DNA of 64,000 nt from Hetaerina americana (GCA_022747635.1 JAKTNV010000023.1:2034348-2098347); one strand, 5' to 3'; positions 31,591-45,199 are shown, counted from the stretch's first letter. Made by a program: numbers and translations. Notes: a model not told the origin generated them from the sequence alone.

Positions 31591-34500
31591 ATTTTCTTTA
31601 TCGAGTTTTTATTTTTTATAGCAAGCCCCAATTGGCGCCCATCGTAAATCCTATCAATCTCTTCGCTTTTCGTTTCGAAATTAAATGTATAGATCAGTTC
31701 TTCACGCGTTGATTGTAATGCTCGCAATACTTTTTATGCAAAGAGATCATTCACCTTTCGGACGGCGCCCCATCCGATAACTTGCTTCGAGAGCAAGTGT
31801 GTTTACACGGCTTCGTCCGCGTGGATGTCGTATGCCCAGAGGTGAGAAAACAATAAGGCGGATCTGTTGCGGAACTATTCGATCTCTCGCTCCGAAGTCG
31901 TCAAATATTGCATATCTTGTCCACTAGCTCGAGTGCCTTGTTTGCGGTGAATTTCGTGAACGAAGGACGTCATTTTTCTCTATTCATCTAAACATTAAGG
32001 CCCGGAATAGACTGCGAGCGCCTATAATACGGAAGTTTTACGTCTTTAGTTCCAAACTGGTCCCGCTTCAGTTATCCGCCTCATGGCCTCACATCCGAGG
32101 TACATACCATTATATACTGCACAAATAAGGCAGCAATGGGAGCCATTTTATTCCATGCCCATCGATCGAAAGCTGCCATCTTAGATGACAAGGTTTTTGT
32201 GAAGAGCACTGCGGCGCCGTGTCGTCCAGTCGTCGGGGGTATTAAGACTCTTATAATGGTAACTGAAGTTATAGTATGCTTATGATGTCGTGCTGCTGTG
32301 GTAACCGCGGCTTTAATAACAATCGGATCCTATATTGATGCTAGTGAGCATATCGTTAATTTAAGGGTGATCGGTTTGAGATGTAGGGGTAATGCCGATG
32401 TCGCAAATGCAAATGTGTCGAAAGTTTCCCCCCCCTTTGTTTTTTCATGAATTTCTTTTGGTTTCTCCTCTGATATGGACTAGTTATTTGTTATACATTG
32501 TAATAAGTCTGTTGTAATTATTAGGGTGATATTAGCACAGCACTGTTGTGTGAATTCGTGAACATTTTGGTTGCATGTGCGGTGTTTTTCATAAGGAATT
32601 GTGGCCTTTTTCCCGTCAAGGAATTCCTTTTACTTCCGCCGTGACTATCTGAGAGCCTACGAATTTCCGCCTCGTACTGAATCTCTGAAACTCATATTCA
32701 TCGTCCTCGACAGATCGTGATGTCGTAATTCTATGCTTTGTAATTATTTGCCCAGAAAATATTGAGATAAAGAAGTGTAAATGGAGCCTCACTCGTCGGC
32801 CCCATGGGCAAAGACCTCTCTGGATTCAGCGTTAAAATGCGTGCGTTAATCATTTGGTGAATTAAGAACTTAAATTAGTGTCATGGGCTATTTCTGTCGT
32901 CATTTACGTAGCTTTGGGGCGTGTTTTAGTTCTAACTAAAGATTGAGTTGTCGTGATCGTTCAATGTGCAATTTATCTCGCTGAGGCCTGGTTAGAGTGT
33001 GCATTTCACTCCATACATGAGTTATTAATGACTTTCGCAGTAATCCCTTTATTGTGCAGGTGGCATGATGTTCTCAGAAAGATATGTTACGAATGATGGA
33101 GTCAACACAAAGGGTATTTAAATGCACGGAGGTGGGGGACACTGCTATCAATTTCCAATCTCCGTAAGTAACCTTCGCAGAATTGCGATCCAATACGTAA
33201 GTGCGTCGCGAGAGCACATTTTTAGAATCCGCGGAACAGTGCTCGTTTAACCGTCTAACTTGATGGAAGGTTTCACTTTTACGAGTCAGGGAACTTTATG
33301 TCGAGCAAAATATATGTCAGATTTGTAAAATTGGTTTTCTACGAGCCTCTTTCTTCCCTTCCTCATCCAGGCCTTGGCCTAGCTAGACAAGAATTTCGTG
33401 ACATATTATTTTTGCCGCCTCAGTCAAGTGTTGCAGACCTTGAGATCTCAACGCTCCTGCATTCGGTGATGCAATCTGACGGATGAGTCTGGCGAGAATT
33501 TGCGGTTTGAAATCATTACGAAACCTTTCACTGCCTTATAATTAAAATTGGAAATCGAGGCTTTTCGTCTAAGAAGTGGTGATGGTTGGCTGTTTACATT
33601 TCTGAGGCCGGGAAGGGCTGTGAAACGATTTATTTGGTTGATGCATGATCATGGCCGGGGAATAAGATTCACCAATTGCTTGAGAGAGGGGTGGCCGTAC
33701 TTTTTTAGTAATTTGGAAAGTTTGTTTAATTATCTCCTAATTCAGAGGAAAATTTCCGAGTCAACGGCCTTTGATTTACCTCTTCGCAGTGGTGAAATGC
33801 GTCGGTTAAAGCATTAGTGGAAGCATGAGGATTTTGAGGAAATCGTGATTCGCTGATAAGATAATTTTAAGCATTTATGGAAAAGTACGAGGGCTTTTTC
33901 GTTCGAAACCCCTGCATTAGTGGTATTAATGCTGGGAAAACTTTTTTCTGTTACCTTACATTGTCTGTGCTTTGATTAACTTAATTCACAACTTCTTCGG
34001 GTGGAGGATACGACTACCGAATGCTACCTTAGGAACAAGATTTTCCGCATGTTATTACTTCGTTGTAAACTGAAAGGTTGCATGGGGAAAGGAACCTGTT
34101 CCCTCTCCATGGATGTGTGAGTGTTACACACATCGGAGCCCCTCTGGGTGTTAGCTCGACCTTCACCCATCAAAACTAACATTTCGGTTTACTACTTTGA
34201 ATTATCTGATAAATATGCAGTGATTGATCTGGGGTTTCTGTTGGGCACCTGGGTGAACCAATCGATTAGAGAATCGTTGGAAAGCGGTTTGGAAAAAGAC
34301 TTTATTTTTTCGTTTTGGATTTCATTATATGACTTGGTTGACTTTCGCAACTACGAGGCCTATATATTAAGGTTTTTTAAGGATATAATAGATGGAAAGT
34401 GTCACCGAGACGCTCATTACTATTCATTTAACTGATTGCTGAACGGAAAGGGTGTTTTCTCACCGAAAAATAAAATATTTGCGTGAAGGTGTCAAATGTG

Positions 34501-35679
34501 GAAGCGGATATAGCCAGGGCGCTTAGAGAAACTTTCATTTGTTTTGTGGATTCAGATTTGTTTTAGGGCACAGGATATTTCTAAAATTGACGTTCTAAGG
34601 CGTTGATTTTGAAGGAGCGACTGCCATTCTTTTATTAGTTGGATACAAAACAAACGTCCCCTTCTTGGTGTACGCATTTGATGTCTTCTCGAAGAAAACG
34701 TTGAAATAAAAGAGGAGCGTGCTACTAAGTTAGGAGTAAGCGAACCCAGTGAGAAATTGATGGGTTATCATTGATTATACTTATTTTTCTCTTCGACGAA
34801 TGCACTGAGGAAAAGCTCGTTTCATTGTTTCTGCTTGTATCATTTGCTAACTAAAGAATTGAAATTCTGCCAAAACGAACCCTTTTGCATGGTGGGTTAA
34901 ACCTAATGAGGGCGCGTTGATAATATCTCTCGTGAAGAAAAAGAAAAGGAATGTCGCTCGAAGTCCTTATAAAACGTGTGCCTACGCAAAGGCTCTTATT
35001 TGTGTATCGGAACAGTTCACATGGAATTATTTGTTTCTACTCTTTCCCATTGTAACGTGGAGTGCATTAAATGGATAAATCCTGAAAAGTATTGGGCTCG
35101 CCCCCCCTGGTAGGTTGGATCTCGGGGGTACTGGAGGTGCGAGGGAGGTCGAAGCGCACGCTGCGGTAATTAGGAGTGGCGGGGTATAATTGATAACTAT
35201 AGAAACATTGTTTCAACTAACGGCAACTTACTATGACGGCATCAACAAGCGTAGGTCCAAATTGAAAATTTCTGATGAAACCTGGCAGTACTTGCTTAAT
35301 TACATTATGGTTAGGCATAGATTAGGAACAGTGTCACCAAATCGCAAAGCTCCCAGGGTTAAATGCAGTTTAGTTAGATGGTATGAAATGCAGTTTTAAA
35401 CTCAACAGGGTTAGGAGATGTGGGAGAATGCGTTAGAAATAATTATTAAACAATAATGGAAGTAAAAAGAATGGAATTCCATGAAGCCATAAATATCGTA
35501 GAGAGGACAGAGGATGGGAGCTGTTGAGCAAAGGTGGGTAAACCTTGATGAAGGATAGAATAGAACGGAATGAATGAAGAACAGCACAGATAATTGTAGG
35601 AACGGTAAACGTTTGAGAATGAAGCAGTCGCGGATGACTGTAGAGGTGATTAGGAAGATGGGAGGGGAAAGAATTCTTC
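31587..35679. other. no gene recognised
   Basis: CpG-rich unique-looking sequence. Frames at 33298-33486, 33548-33817 and 34121-34435 (104 codons) have no domain I know and no supporting splice context. Probably intronic or intergenic. Confidence 0.3.
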
Positions 35680-36210
35680 CTTCTTGTTGAGGAAAGATTC
35701 CGAAGGAGTGGTCAGCCGTAAGATAAACCTTTGGAGTAGAAGGAAATAAACCAGGGGTGCAAGTGCAAGGACAGTTTCGGTATTTCTAAGGCATGTGGAC
35801 ATAAGGGTTGGGATCTTAGCAGAGAAATAAAATTTGTGAATGCGGTGCTCGCGATTAGTGCATTGAGAGGTATGCTAAGTAAAGACGTAAAACAAGGTAA
35901 GTAATGACTTGCAAATGGAGAGGCGCTCTGTGGCTCCGAAACCTGGTCTGTATGGCATGAAAATATGAGTACACTTTAGGCTTTGACCAGAGTATATGGA
36001 GCGAAGCATTGAATATGATGGTAGGTATAAGTGGGTAGATGCAATCCGTAGCAGACTGCAAAGTTACTGGAAGGAATGTTGGGAAGTAGGAACATAAAAG
36101 GTCATCATAGAAGGAAGAATGTTTTGACGAAACTAAATATTTTTGGACGCCATGTGAGGGCAGGTAGTGACTGCGGAGAACAGCAGAAGGAAATAATGTA
36201 GTTCAGACCT
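35680..36210 (+). mobile_element. diverged RTE-like LINE 3' fragment
   Basis: Across frames on the plus strand: FVNAVLAISALRGMLSKDVK, GALCGSETWSVWH (compare TLSKDIKK and MYGAETWSLKQ at 48390-48480), then WMQSVADCK..., and near the end IFGRHVRAGSDCGEQ, resembling the LGHV.R segment at LINE C-termini. Many stops. It is a different subfamily from the RTE copies at 44.6 and 54.9 kb. Confidence 0.5.
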
Positions 36211-36414
36211 AAACCAAATTGAATTGGTGGCTTGCCGTTAATGATGTAAAAGCATTGCTTTTAGGCCTAAATGTCCACCATTTATTATTTGTGTCGCTGT
36301 TCGGTATAAGTATTCTGAGGTGCCATTTTTTTCATACATCGTCCTCGCTTCCATGGCATCAGCGGTTTCAATTGTGCAAAATTGGTTGCACGACTTTTAT
36401 AAATTATATTTAAC

Positions 36415-36733
36415 TAAGGGGATGTGGATGGTGCGGTGACTGATATACTGGCTTCCCATGCAGAGTGCCCGGGATCGAATCCTGGAGGCAGCAGATTTTA
36501 TTCGGTGGTATCCAGACTTGTACCTGGTGGAGAGCACTGCGAAAGAGTACGCCCTCGGGTCGGGTGGGACTTCAATCTGCGGAGCCCTTGGCGATTTTCG
36601 TTGAGAGTAGGCTAATGCCGACGCCGGATTTCTCTCCCCTCCCCTCCATTCTCTCAATGACCAAACGCCGCCCAATTACCCACATCTATCCCCAATGGCG
36701 CAATTGACCTCAGCGTTTTGTCACCTCCCCTAG
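36415..36733 (+). repeat. SINE family C copy
   Basis: tRNA-derived head: A-box region gtgcggtgactgatatactg (36431) and B box ggatcgaatcctgg (36472). Body contains ggagagcactgcgaaagagta, gtgggacttcaatctg, aggctaatgccgacgccgg, and a 3' end gcgcaattgacctcagcg...cacctcccct. Same family, opposite orientation, at 51661-51955. Confidence 0.85.
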
Positions 36734-37179
36734 TTATTATAATGCCCGTATTATTTTTTCCTGAAAATCCGTCGTATTAAATTGTTTAGCTTTTCAATTC
36801 TTACTGTAGAAATTCGAATGATCATCAGCGTTCATTTCTTACGTATTAACATCTCTCTCTCTTTCTGACGCAATTCCGATCATTCAATATCTGTTTCTGT
36901 CTTCATAATCACATTCCTTTACTTCCACGCGTGGTTATGTGTTTGGTGTACTTAATCGGGAGTATATACTATTGTTTCAGGCTTCACTTCGTGGAAGTAT
37001 TTAATATACATACTAAAAAGAAAGACTTGTACTTTAATCGGGAGTGTTCCTCTGTGGTTCTTTCCGCTCCCTTTTCTTGCAACCTGAGTCTACGAGTTGT
37101 GCTGATAGTCGACATGTCGGGGTCTGACACGAAATGGAGAAATTGTTATCTAGCATTGCGTGTTAAATAAACCCATGTA
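36734..37179. other. no gene; possible small repeat
   Basis: Near 36976 tttcaggcttcacttcgtgg resembles tttcaggcgtcactttgtgg at 16585, so a short member of that repeat family may be present. Nothing else recognised. Confidence 0.3.
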
Positions 37180-37932
37180 CGAGGGTCATCCGGAAAGTAG
37201 TACCCGTTCGTGAAATAAAGACACAAAAGTAAATATTAACAAACATAAAAAATTTTATTTGAAAGAGGATACTTTAAACTACTTCTCAACATAATCTCCA
37301 AGCAAATTAAGGCATTTGTCATAACGTGTGACAAGTTTCTGTATTCCTGCTGCATAGTCCTTCGCCGCCAGCTCATTGAGATACGCGAGGGACCCATCTT
37401 GCACAAATTTTTGCATAATGCAGATGGTGTTTAACAATTTCATGAACAATTGTTCGAGAAACATTGGGAAAATGCTCACAGATGTCATCAATTGTGACGC
37501 GCCGATCGTTCCTCACGAATTCGTCAACTGAGCTCACCAGTTGGTCTGTAATGACAGACGGTCTCTCCGAACGCTCATCGTCGTGTGTGTTCCCCCTCCC
37601 CATGTTGAAGTTGCGACACCACCGCCGAACAGACGACTCGTCCATTACATTGTCTCCATACACCTCCTTTAATTGGCGATGAATATCACATGGGCGAACG
37701 TTTCTTGCATTGAGGAATTTAATCACTGCCCTCACTTCACAACTGGCGGCGTTCTCAATTTTTTTAAACATTGTAAACAATCACAGAAACAACACAGGCA
37801 ATGCTAGCGTCACGCAACTTGGCTCAGAGAAGGCAGACAAGCCACTGAAGCTATCTGACCTCGTCCAGCGGCTACTCGCATCGTCAGCACTTCATGCGGC
37901 ACGAACGGGTACTACTTTCCGGATGACCCTCG
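37180..37932 (-). mobile_element. 753-bp internally deleted mariner, copy 2
   Basis: Same length, TA flanks (37178-37179, 37933-37934) and deletion junction as copies 1 and 3, in reverse orientation. I see only two internal base differences: an a for c that changes Asn to Lys before ICARWVPR, and gatg for gacg in the 5' leader. Confidence 0.95.
37373..37780 (-). CDS. truncated mariner transposase, DNA-binding half only
   Basis: 135 codons, same as at 23172-23579 with one substitution (Asn to Lys at the residue before ICARWVPR). Open from start to the post-junction stop. Confidence 0.75.
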   Translation of the reverse strand: MFTMFKKIENAASCEVRAVIKFLNARNVRPCDIHRQLKEVYGDNVMDESSVRRWCRNFNMGRGNTHDDERSERPSVITDQLVSSVDEFVRNDRRVTIDDICEHFPNVSRTIVHEIVKHHLHYAKICARWVPRVSQ

Positions 37933-40299
37933 TATGTATCTGGTGAAGGATGTGAAGGACGTCAAAGCTTAGCCTCGTATCATTTCCCCTGGATACATAT
38001 TATAACGCCATTTCTTGATTTTCGGGATACAGACCCATAAATTTTCGGGCCGGAAATTATAGGTGTACCGGTCAGGGAGGCGGTTTTGAAATTTTAATTT
38101 AATAGGCGGAGTTAACTAATTCGGCTGGGGGCTGGTTCCAGACTGCCCTTTCTTTACCATGTGGCCGAGGACATTTTTTGACTGAAACATGTAATCCTGC
38201 GTAATGAGAAGTATGGATTAATCTTCGCCCAATTTGGGCAAGATCGTGCGAAAATATAACCCGTGGGTAATTTTTTGATCCGAAATAATTTATGAGCGAT
38301 ATTTTCCGGGAACTAGAGAAAGTAAGCGCTTATTTTCATCCTTTGCTCCCGCCTGTTATTCTTCAGTTCTAAGATTCCTTAAATCACTTGACTTGTGAGT
38401 ACATTGGGTCTTGACTTTATTTCCCACGTCGGTCGTTTTTCCGCATCCATCTTCATTCGATCCCGTAATAAAGAGCGCACCATAAACTCGAACGGCCTCT
38501 AGGCAGCCACTCGTTCGATCTGGCCTCGGATATCCCACTTGTGGGACGTATATTCGCCGAAAAATATTATCGCGGCAATTGCGTTCACAAGTGTCGTAAT
38601 TTTTGACAAAGTTACCGATGTTATTTTCTTTCAGAGACGATCGAAATGAGGTTCCACTGTAATCTGGAAATCTTTTCCGGTCCTAAAATTTGACTAAATC
38701 ATCGCAGGAGATTTGTTCGGATTGATTATATCTCAGGCGTGGAAGATGAAGTGGGGCGTTTTATGGGATATTGGTGATAATTACGTATGCCTGGCGTAGT
38801 ACTACTGTGTTTGCTTAATGTTCTTATCCAGTGTATTTATAAACTTGGAATACAAGCGTCCAAAGCCGGACATTTCGATATCCCCCTTCTGGCTCCTCGT
38901 CTAGTCTAGTTTCCGACTTGGAGGTAGGTGGCTGAATCGGTCGTGTGTGGAACCCCTTGTCGTGTTCGAGAGTGACGTCATGCAACTCATTCCCACCAAG
39001 TTTCCTTCTTCGTGTACGGTACAGGTGCCCATAGTTGTTATTGTTGATTGATTGTGGTCATATTCGCTTTTGAGGAAACACCTATTTGTGGTTTAAAAGT
39101 GTTCGGCTCCATTTTTTATTGTCGACCGAAATCGCTCTGATGTCCGCGTGAACAGCCGCCTGAACATGTGCCTCTGTGGCCTAGAAGGTACCCCTCGTTG
39201 AAAAACTCACTTCCAAAGCAATTATATACTAGACAAATGGTACTAGATGTCTCAAATAATATTTTTACATAACATTATTGAACTAATGCCTGTGAAACGA
39301 GCTTTGACGGCGTTTAGAACGGCCGTTTGGGTCTTGCACTCTCTGGAAATCCAAGGGAAATATGATTCTTAATCTGCTGTGAGAATTTTTTCGTGACGTT
39401 TGATTGCATTTTTAGCTTTAATTTTAAAGCTTTAATAGGTTTCAGCTAATATGTGACTCGTAAAAATTGCAGTTTCATTTCCTTCCAGGAGAGAGCGGAA
39501 TCGACTTGACTTGGTGTTATTTTCATGAGAAATTTTGGTGTAGAATTTCGATAGGTAGTTGTAACGTTTTTCAATACTCTTGTGTTTTGCATACCCAATC
39601 GATAATATGGGGTTAGTGTTAATGGAAATCTTCTAACAAACCCAATATGCAATAATTGTGTTGTTTATCTCACTGAGATCAAACCAGAAAATGTTTAAGT
39701 AATTGCTTATGCATTATAGCAGTGGTCAAATATAACCCACAAGCTTTTATATGTGTAGCTTTTACGTAGAAGCAGGGCGAATACTGAAAGTGTCAGACAA
39801 CAACCACCTCGACGTGGGATTTTCGCAGTATAGGTTGGTGAAATTTAACATTGATGAGAACGTCCAGGCATCATTGAAAATTTCACTGCATTGGGCGTTT
39901 TGATTATCTTGATTTGTAATCACGGCGCAGTTTTATCTCTAAATGTAAAAGAAGTCTGAGAATCGTTATAAGAGCTTCACATATCTGGATGGCCCTGGAA
40001 AAGGTGCCGTGATAGTGGCAAAAGGCCTCGATGATTAATGTGGACAGTCGTCGATTTAGGCCACTGGTTATAATTGCATTTTGATTTTTCCCCTTCTGGA
40101 GTGGCATCTGCCCGGGTGAGTTTCAATTCGGGTTGTTTTGCACATGGCATTCGCTCAAGCCATGTTTCATTACCGCCCCCACAGAAATGATTAGCGATGC
40201 GTTGCACGATCGCTCGTCCATCGCCGTCACGTTGCATCATGGGGCATTCTGGCAATGGTTCCTCGCATCTCAGAGAATGCGCGTCCTGAAAAGCCTCAT
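37933..40299. other. no gene recognised
   Basis: CpG-rich. A perfect TGACGTCA (CREB/ATF-type site) is at 38973-38980, without other promoter evidence. No domain or repeat family recognised. Confidence 0.3.
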
Positions 40300-42240
40300 T
40301 TAATTGTCGACATTCGTATTCCTTGAGACGAGCACCCTGCTGTCTTTAGAAATATCCTCCCTGTCCTCCGCAAGCGACACTGCGGGAAGCCCTAAAACGT
40401 GTTTGCTTTATATTTTAAATCTTTGGCCTAAAGTATTTGACACATTACCATATTCTATGCATTCCCTCCATATTGCCTTAATCTCTTTTACATGGATTGT
40501 TCCCCGTCCAATCTGATGGTGTGCGCTGCTTCTCTTCTCAGCTCCCTCCAGGGCTTTCAATTTGTTGTCGAGTGTCTCTGTAAACCTTTCATATCCGCGC
40601 GGCACTCTTCCAGCCACGTTTCTTCTCCCATTTGGTTTCTTTCCTTGGTTCATCATTTATATTACGATACCTTCATTCTAATTCTCTATTTACGTTGTTA
40701 CACAATATTCTCTCGTTTAATTTTCCAGAATCTCCTCTGTAAACCATGACTTCCTAATAATTGTCCTGCGCGTATTTAACGTTCACATTGTTTTATTTTT
40801 TGCTTTCTTTATCCTGTTTTTATTTTCACTTGCCTTCTACTGTATCTATATCTTTTTCCCCGTCCAGGCTTTTATCCACAACTTCCTGGTATTCATTTCT
40901 TTTTACTTCAGTTAAAGTTTCGACCTTCCATTTCCCCAAACTTCTTTACTTTCCTATCTGTCCTCGAAGGTACTCAAATCTTTTCCCTCTCCCAGAATTT
41001 TATCTACGGCTTTCTGGTAGTCCTTTGTTTTCGCCTCCGTTAAATTTTCAACACAACATTTCCACGCAATTCTTCCCTTTCCTTACTTTCTGAATTTGAT
41101 ATTACATTTTACGAGGACCCTTTAATGAATTGAGTTAGTCCCCGGGAAACTGTGAGTTCATGACGCTATTAGTATATCCGAGCCTATCTATAACGTATTC
41201 TGATATCTCACTGTACCTCTACATCTACATAATACCCCGCAAGCCGTAGTTCCTCGTAGGTAGTAACCTCTAGTTAAAAAGGAACAATACCACATGCTAC
41301 AGCAACAGCATGGAAAACTACACCCACAGCAGCGCACGCACTCATGCAAAAATCCCTTCATTAGCCCTCCCGGCATTAGCACGTGTAATTACGCCTTATG
41401 TGGTGTTTACATCAGTTTTTCATATTTTTTCAGGATATAGCTCCTGAAAAACTCAATTAAGCAGAATACTTTTTCTCTTTTCGGCGATTTATTATCCCTT
41501 AACCAAATTCCCCTTCCCCTCCTCCATCTCTCTCTTTGCCTGTCATCGAATTCCAATACCCAATAACCATCATGTGTTTCCTACCTGAGACACACAATTA
41601 TTTTCTCCAGTTGATCATATGCACCATCTGCTTCTTCCTTCCTCTTATGGCTAGTTTGCATCTGAACATGAATGGCAGCCCAAGTTAGTTGGCTGTGATT
41701 TTATATCTTATAGTAGTATTCTGCCACTCACCTCCTGTGCATTTACAACTATTCTTCCTAACTTTTCGTTTGATATCACTGCTACTCCTCTGAGGCTCTC
41801 TTCCCACCCGCTGTGTGGACTCGGCGAGTAGTAATGTATGAACCCCCGCTCATCTTATTTCACTCCGCCTTGATGTATCTGCATCTACAAAATCCATCTC
41901 CTACTTAATGTTTTCAAACTTCCTATCCTCGTCATCGTCCAAACATTCCAAGTCCCTTTTATAACAGTTGTGGTCCCATTTCTGCTGCTGTTAACTCGGC
42001 TATGCAAGGCTTTCGTGCGTTGTTGTGCTTGGAGACGTTGCCGCCTCGGCTGCTGTCGTGACACCCTTCCCCTGGGCTTTACCCCGAAGTTGATATGACT
42101 CATTTCATTTTTATGCCGTGGTGCAGCCGCTCGAATTGGCCGCCTCACCGAGGAACGGAGGCTGCGATGGCTCCCTTTTGTTTCGTTACCATTCGATGTT
42201 TCTTTCACGGGTGACTCTCCAGGACACACTAGCCCTTATA
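40300..42240 (-). mobile_element. RTE-type LINE, decayed, 5' half
   Basis: Minus strand from 42240: leader block ETKGSHRSLRSSVRRP (matching ETKGSPRSVCSSVRR at 44775-44820), basic N-terminus, endonuclease start GTWNVWTMTRIGSLKTLSR (about 41945-41890), then RGVAVISNEKLGRIVVNAQE (about 41800-41740), AYDQLEKIIV (about 41625), the linker, and WRECIEYGNVSNTLG (about 40480-40435). Most of the RT is missing. Interrupted at 41204-41365 by a LINE 3' end. Confidence 0.75.
41204..41365 (-). mobile_element. truncated LINE 3' UTR inserted in the RTE
   Basis: Begins (plus strand) ctctacatctacataatacc, the complement of a (ATGTAG)n tail, and matches the reverse complement of 46190-46358: gcaagccg, aaaaaggaacaataccacat, cacccacagcagcgcac, catgcaaaaatcccttcat. 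It is a short, 5'-truncated copy of the same LINE family. Confidence 0.8.
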
Positions 42241-42751
42241 ATTGGGCAAGGTTTTCGTCTGTGCGGAGGAGAAATGTTTTAAAGATGCGTTGAATTTAGC
42301 AACGTTTATTAGTTTTTAATCACGTACGCCAACAATAGAGTACATATAAGGAAACGAAACCACAATAAAAGTTGCTGGTAGCAAATGGAGAATTATGCCG
42401 ATAAAGCCGCTGATGGTCTTTGTTGATGTATTCTTTGGTCAATTCAGACGGAAAAGTAGTGGCAAGTCGTGCATAGCTTCTTTTGCATGTTAACGCTCTC
42501 TCTCTCTCCGCGGATCGAGTGATTTTAATTTTCGCCGGACACAATTAAATCGGGTATCTCTCCTTGTTATATCATCTTGTCAATTTTATCTTATATATTG
42601 AACCCAAAGTCGTTTGATATTTAATGGGGCCAGGCCACCCTATAATTAATGCCGTTTCTATTGACCTTCCCCATAAATTTACATCTTCCGAATGTAGTGT
42701 AGATTTCACAATGTTCTTTGTTTCTACAGAGGGCATAGATATAGGAACATA
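42241..42751. other. no gene recognised
   Basis: Unique-looking sequence between the RTE and the mariner; nothing recognised. Confidence 0.3.
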
Positions 42752-43504
42752 CGAGGGTCATCCGGAAAGTAGTACCCGTTCGTGCCGCATGAAGTGCTGA
42801 CGACGCGAGTAGCCGCTGGACGAGGTCAGATAGCTTCAGTGGCTTGTCTGCCTTCTCTGAGCCAAGTTGCGTGACGCTAGCATTGCCTGTGTTGTTTCTG
42901 TGATTGTTTACAATGTTTAAAAAAATTGAGAACGCCGCCAGTTGTGAAGTGAGGGCAGTGATTAAATTCCTCAATGCAAGAAACGTTCGCCCATGTGATA
43001 TTCATCGCCAATTAAAGGAGGTGTATGGAGACAATGTAATGGACGAGTCGTCTGTTCGGCGGTGGTGTCGCAACTTCAACATGGGGAGGGGGAACACACA
43101 CGACGATGAGCGTTCGGAGAGACCGTCTGTCATTACAGACCAACTGGTGAGCTCAGTTGACGAATTCGTGAGGAACGATCGGCGCGTCACAATTGATGAC
43201 ATCTGTGAGCATTTTCCCAATGTTTCTCGAACAATTGTTCATGAAATTGTTAAACACCATCTGCATTATGCAAACATTTGTGCAAGATGGGTCCCTCGCG
43301 TATCTCAATGAGCTGGCGGCGAAGGACTATGCAGCAGGAATACAGAAACTTGTCACACGTTATGACAAATGCCTTAATTTGCTTGGAGATTATGTTGAGA
43401 AGTAGTTTAAAGTATCCTCTTTCAAATAAAATTTTTTATGTTTGTTAATATTTACTTTTGTGTCTTTATTTCACGAACGGGTACTACTTTCCGTATGACC
43501 CTCG
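42752..43504 (+). mobile_element. 753-bp internally deleted mariner, copy 3
   Basis: TA flanks at 42750-42751 and 43505-43506. Internal sequence appears identical to copy 1; the right terminal repeat has one change (ccgtatgaccctcg instead of ccggatgaccctcg). Confidence 0.95.
42904..43311 (+). CDS. truncated mariner transposase, DNA-binding half only
   Basis: Identical at the protein level to the frame at 23172-23579. Confidence 0.75.
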   Translation: MFTMFKKIENAASCEVRAVIKFLNARNVRPCDIHRQLKEVYGDNVMDESSVRRWCRNFNMGRGNTHDDERSERPSVITDQLVSSVDEFVRNDRRVTIDDICEHFPNVSRTIVHEIVKHHLHYANICARWVPRVSQ

Positions 43505-44634
43505 TATGTTTGTATCTGTGAAGCGTAAATTGTGTTATTTGGCCCTTCCCTGTCACTGATTGGCAAAATTAATCGCATGTGTAGGCGTCAGCGTGCTTTA
43601 TAAAAGTGTTTTAGTTGCAATTTCAAAGAAGCAGGTTGATATGCTATTGTTGATTTTTAACGAAGCGTGCAGAAAAAAATTACTTTTTACTCTTCACCAG
43701 CAGACTTAATTCTGGATATTTCCCAAGTTCAATGTCCTCAAATCTCCGAATGCATATTCACGGAAGTTCGTGGAAGTTTTCGAACCAGAGATTGTAGTTT
43801 AATACCGAGGAAAGAAGTTTTTTTTTTGTTTGTGTAATGAAACAAATTATCATCTTTCCTCATTCTCGAAGGTCTCTCGATAGTTTAACGACATGGTTTG
43901 TTAAAGACTCGTAGACTGTGTCCTAGCAAATTATCCGAATACGTTATACGTATTCTTGGGAGCACATTGGGATATCAATGAGCATGTCCTCTTGTTCGTG
44001 AGCTCCCTACCTAATCGTAATACAGGTTTTTTAAACTTTTAATTGGGAAAGCATTGATATCTCTATCATCCTTTCGTGCCTTTTGATCGATAGAACTGAC
44101 GTGAGTCCAAACCAGACCCGCTGTCGTGTGTTGAGGCTTCCGAGCGAAGGCGCGAACGTTTGAATAGGAATTCGGGAGTGTGAGGAGTTAGTATATAGGT
44201 GGCAGGTGGGAAAGGAATACTGGGAAAGTGGCGGCAAATAACTCAGGGACCCTAGGGTCGCTGTCTCCTGCTGCAGTTGTTACTTCAAGAGTGAATTTTT
44301 GAGGTGATGGCTTTCCACACATTGAAGTTCAGATTATTACTACGTGACCATAACCTTCTTACAAAAATACAGTCATCATCCCGAAGGGTAGATTTATAGG
44401 GGAGGGTAAGGATTATCTACATATTTAATGCACTCAGTCCAATCCAACGGCGGAAAGATCGTGTGAAGGGGTGTCAGGGTGCACGTCCATGAGTATACGT
44501 ATGCATACTCGTAGTGGAACGAAGTGATGAGAAGCATATGATTTTGTCAGTGAAACATTAAGTGATCGTGACTGGTTCCAGGGGACGGGCAAAATCCTTG
44601 AATACAACTATTCTACCGTTCATATTACTGATTT
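43505..44634. other. no gene recognised
   Basis: No domain or repeat seen. The RTE leader may begin slightly before 44635. Confidence 0.3.
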
Positions 44635-45199
44635 TCCCTCCCCGGACTACAACCTTGACGTGGTGGAAGGGCTTGTGAGTTTCGATGGCCCCTAGAGCTG
44701 CGCTGGCGGGAGAAATGATAGTTGCTCCTTGTAGGGGCACCCATGCCAGATAGGTTGAAGGTTATCAGGGAGACGAAAGGTAGTCCACGCAGCGTCTGTT
44801 CCTCGGTGAGGCGGCTGCAATGGCGTCTGACCCCAGAGGGGCGGCCAGTAAGTGATGGTGTCACGTTAAAAACACTATTGAGGAAGGCAACGGGAAACCA
44901 CCTCAATTATCATTCCCAAGATAAATATGATGGACAATACAGAGATTTTGAGTCCTGGTAACTACGGGGCTCGGCCCAATCGGCCGTGTGTCGTGCCCGG
45001 CAGCGGGGGAGGCAAGGCTTCCGCGGTCGTCATCCCACGAAACCCTTGCAAGGGAAAACCGGCAGCAGCAGGACAGAAGACGCAGAAGAACAAGAACACA
45101 TTAGCTAGAATAGGAACGTGTAATATTAGGACAATGATGAGGACAGGGAAATTGGAGAATGTTAAGCGAGAGATGGAAAGGGGAAAAATTGATATTTTA

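Noticed and set aside
31428..31727. Open frames with long Ile-Tyr repeats
   Set aside because: They are the translation of the (TA)n microsatellite.
34121..34435. 104-codon plus-strand open frame
   Set aside because: No domain recognised, no neighbouring exon-like sequence; not enough to call a gene.
38973..38980. Perfect TGACGTCA as evidence of a promoter
   Set aside because: An isolated 8-base site; no gene start follows that I can recognise.
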